In this document: one piece after another, positions 8,424 through 10,233 of the stretch
Layout of the letters: the number at the start of each line of letters is the position of its first letter
Position numbering within the stretch: position 1 is the first letter of the stretch
Assembly: GCA_946480245.1 (NCBI GenBank)
Contig: CAMLIZ010000166.1
Span: forward strand, 1 to 10,233
Direction of reading: 5' to 3'
From: an uncultured Pseudomonadota bacterium
GTDB lineage: Bacteria > Pseudomonadota > Gammaproteobacteria > Burkholderiales > Burkholderiaceae
DNA: 10,233 nucleotides
Notes under the pieces: model-generated
Told to the model about the DNA's origin: nothing
Databases searched by the model: none
The model's input: the letters and a program-made list of their open reading frames with translations, nothing else
Position numbers and translations under genes: made by a program

Positions 8424-9674
8424 TCAGGTACGCGCCAGCGCCCCCAGCACCTCGTAGCAGGCGCCCATCGTGTGGTAATCCACCTTGCCGGCCGGGCTCT
8501 TCTCGTCGGTGAGCTTGCGGTTGTCCGGGCCGAGGATGCGGTACCACGCGCCGTAGCGGTGGTCCACGAAGTGCGCCCAGCTGTAGGCCCAGATGCGGTC
8601 GTACCAGTCCCAGTAGCCGCCCTCGATGGTGCGCTCGGCCAGCAGTGCCGCGGCGGCGAAACTCTCGGCCTGCACCCAGAAATACTTGTCGCCGTCGCAG
8701 ATCGCGTAGCGGCCTTCGTGCCCGGGCGTTTCGTCGGGCGCAAAGCCGTAGGCCAGGCCCTCGTGGTGCCGATCCCAGCCATGGTTCGCGCCGCTGGCGA
8801 ACAGGCTGCGCGCGCGGTGCACCAATGCCTCGTTGCCCGGATGATCGGGGCGCGCGCGCTCCAGCATCAGCAGCAGCTTGGCCCACTCGGTATGGTGGCC
8901 GGTCTGGAAGCCCCAGGGGCGGAAGATGTCGGTCTTGTCGTGGCGGTTGTACTGCCAGTCGGGCTGCCAGTTCGCGTCGTAGTGCTCCCAGATCAGGCCG
9001 TGCGCCTTTTCGGCCAGGTGCTCGGTGACGCGACTCGCCAGGGTGGCGGCGCGTTCCAGGTAGTGCGGCTCGCCCGTCGCTTCGTGGGCGGCCAGCATGG
9101 CTTCGCAGGCGTGCATGTTGGCGTTCTGGCCGCGGTAGGCGGACAGCGTCCAGTCGGGTGCGGCGTCGTCGGCGTAGAGCTGGTGTTGCGGCTCCCAGAA
9201 GCGCTGCTCCATCAGCGCGAACGTGTCGGCGATGCCCGCGCGCGCCTCCTCCACGCCTGCCAGCGTGGCCTGCGCATGCGCCAGCAGCACGAAGGCCAGT
9301 CCGTAGCAGTGCTGATGCGCGTCCAGCACCGTCTTGCGGCCGTTTTGCCAGCTGAGCAGCCAGGTGTAGCCGCCGGTGGCCGGGTCGAGGTGCACGTCAC
9401 GCAGGAAGGCAAGCCCATGGCGCACGGCTTCCCGCCACACCGCTGCCCGCGGATGGGCCGAGAAATGGCGCGCCGCCCAGGCGTGCGTGACGATGAAGCG
9501 CGTGCTGCTGACGAGGTGGCGCGTGTGCGCGTCGTAGACGCTGCCGTCGTCCTTGAAAAACTGGAAGAAGCCGCCGCTCGGGTCGATGCATCGCCCGTCG
9601 TAGAACGACAGGGTGTGCAGGATGTGCGCACGCAGGAAATCCGGCGAGCGAAAGTCGGGCGGCAGGGGCTTCAT
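8424..9674 (-). CDS. AGE-family (N-acylglucosamine 2-epimerase-like) sugar epimerase/isomerase
   Basis: The 416-residue protein has the length of AGE-family (alpha/alpha)6-barrel enzymes, which interconvert sugars at C1/C2: N-acylglucosamine/N-acylmannosamine, mannose/fructose, or glucose/mannose ends of disaccharides. Visible family residues: R59 in VSSTRF, H188 in NANMHACEA, H260 and E263-W264 in GHHTEWA, the KYFWVQAE block (330-337) and H401 in DYHTMGACYE. The two histidines (260, 401) are the expected acid/base pair. No signal peptide is present, so it should be cytosolic. It lies 79 bases downstream of a sugar ABC-transporter ATPase gene on the same strand, suggesting that it processes the imported sugar. 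The substrate is unknown: the context fits a mannose isomerase or disaccharide 2-epimerase better than sialic acid metabolism, since no nan genes are seen. No Shine-Dalgarno is obvious before ATG 9674. Family call firm, substrate open. Confidence 0.9.
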   Translation of the reverse strand: MKPLPPDFRSPDFLRAHILHTLSFYDGRCIDPSGGFFQFFKDDGSVYDAHTRHLVSSTRFIVTHAWAARHFSAHPRAAVWREAVRHGLAFLRDVHLDPATGGYTWLLSWQNGRKTVLDAHQHCYGLAFVLLAHAQATLAGVEEARAGIADTFALMEQRFWEPQHQLYADDAAPDWTLSAYRGQNANMHACEAMLAAHEATGEPHYLERAATLASRVTEHLAEKAHGLIWEHYDANWQPDWQYNRHDKTDIFRPWGFQTGHHTEWAKLLLMLERARPDHPGNEALVHRARSLFASGANHGWDRHHEGLAYGFAPDETPGHEGRYAICDGDKYFWVQAESFAAAALLAERTIEGGYWDWYDRIWAYSWAHFVDHRYGAWYRILGPDNRKLTDEKSPAGKVDYHTMGACYEVLGALART

Positions 9675-9716
9675 GGCGTCGGCATTACGTCGGGGGCGCG
9701 GCCAGTATCGCGCGGG

Positions 9717-9728
9717 ACGGCCGGCCGT
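9717..9728. repeat. 12-base palindrome between ABC ATPase and epimerase genes
   Basis: ACGGCCGGCCGT is a perfect palindrome in the 79-base gap, flanked by short CGCGC and GCGCG tracts that could lengthen a hairpin with a small bulge. It could be an operator for a sugar regulator, an mRNA stem that sets relative expression, or chance in GC-rich DNA. There is no T-run to call it a terminator. Confidence 0.3.
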
Positions 9729-9753
9729 GCGCGCCGTTTCTGTGACCTCGCGT

Positions 9754-10233
9754 TCAGCCCAGCCGCGCCTCGCTGTGCGCGTCGAACAGGTGTGCCTGCG
9801 TCGGGCTCCAGTGCAGTTGCACGCGCTCGCCCACGCGCTGCGTCACGCGCCCTGGCACGCGCGCTGTGAGCTTGCCCACTGGCGTGTCCACCAGCGCATA
9901 GGTCTCCGGCCCGGTGGGCTCCAGCATCGCCAGCGTGCCGGCCACGCCCTGCGCGCCGTCGCCGAAGCTCAGGTCTTCCGGCCGCAGGCCGTAGACCACC
10001 TCGGCGGCGCCGCCCAGCCCGCCGCGCTGTGCCTCGCTCAGCGGCAGGTCCACGCCGTGCGATTGCAGCGCCGCACCACTGCGCTGGCAGGTGATCATGT
10101 TCATCGCCGGCGAGCCGATGAACTCGGCCACGAAGCGGGTGGCCGGGCGGCTGTAGATGTCCTCGGGCGTGCCGAACTGCTGCACCACGCCGTCCTTCAT
10201 CACCGCGATGCGGTCGCCCAGCGTCATCGCCTC
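9754..10233 (-). CDS. Sugar ABC transporter ATP-binding protein, C-terminal part (runs off right edge)
   Basis: The last 159 residues are present. The visible part begins at [15 protein letters not shown], which in MalK/UgpC-type ATPases directly follows the switch (H-loop) histidine motif THDQ-V. Walker A, the signature motif and Walker B therefore lie outside the window. [13 protein letters not shown] and [12 protein letters not shown] close the nucleotide-binding domain. The rest is the C-terminal OB-fold regulatory (TOBE) domain, with [19 protein letters not shown] and the final [10 protein letters not shown]. These proteins sit in the cytoplasm and drive import of sugars or glycerol phosphate through two permeases and a periplasmic binding protein, which should lie to the right. 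The reading frame is intact to the edge. MalK, UgpC, ThuK or other sugar specificity cannot be decided from this end. Confidence 0.9.
   Translation of the reverse strand, partial: EAMTLGDRIAVMKDGVVQQFGTPEDIYSRPATRFVAEFIGSPAMNMITCQRSGAALQSHGVDLPLSEAQRGGLGGAAEVVYGLRPEDLSFGDGAQGVAGTLAMLEPTGPETYALVDTPVGKLTARVPGRVTQRVGERVQLHWSPTQAHLFDAHSEARLG

Noticed and set aside
8472..9869. 465-residue plus-strand frame opposite the epimerase and ABC ATPase end
   Set aside because: It is antisense in codon register to two recognised genes, and the translation is low-complexity Ala/Arg/Val-rich.
1..10233. Mobile elements, CRISPR, tRNA or rRNA genes, or a phage-defence island
   Set aside because: No transposase, integrase, terminal repeats, spaced direct repeats or tRNA-like folds were seen. 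Gene content and codon usage are uniform and typical of core chromosome.

Overview
The window is GC-rich chromosomal DNA from a proteobacterium, most likely a betaproteobacterium of the order Burkholderiales. I base this on the protein sequences: a long PurL with an extra segment I remember from Burkholderiales homologues, an adjacent map-glnD pair, and strong use of G/C-ending codons. The genus cannot be named from this sequence. Nearly all of the window is coding. I saw no tRNA, rRNA, insertion sequence, CRISPR array or prophage gene.

The left part (1-4331) is transcribed leftward. In order of transcription it holds map (methionine aminopeptidase), glnD (the uridylyltransferase and uridylyl-removing sensor of nitrogen status) 7 bases later, an 87-base gap, a 77-residue single-pass membrane protein with a strong ribosome binding site, and, one base after its stop codon, the first 193 codons of a cyclic beta-1,2-glucan synthase (NdvB/ChvB family) that runs off the left edge. 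Map-glnD looks like one housekeeping unit. The small membrane protein and the glucan synthase look like a second one.

The middle (4391-8380) is purL, a complete large-type FGAM synthase of purine biosynthesis. It is divergent from map across only 59 bases, so both promoters are packed into that gap or lie inside the genes. PurL meets the next gene tail to tail at a short stem-loop.

The right part (8424-10233) is again leftward. The C-terminal end of a sugar-type ABC transporter ATPase (MalK/UgpC-like) enters from the right edge and is followed by a complete AGE-family sugar epimerase/isomerase. This looks like the end of a carbohydrate uptake and conversion operon whose substrate cannot be read from here.

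Most of the window is conserved metabolism. The least explained element is the 77-residue membrane protein coupled to the glucan synthase. I found no convincing new multi-gene system.
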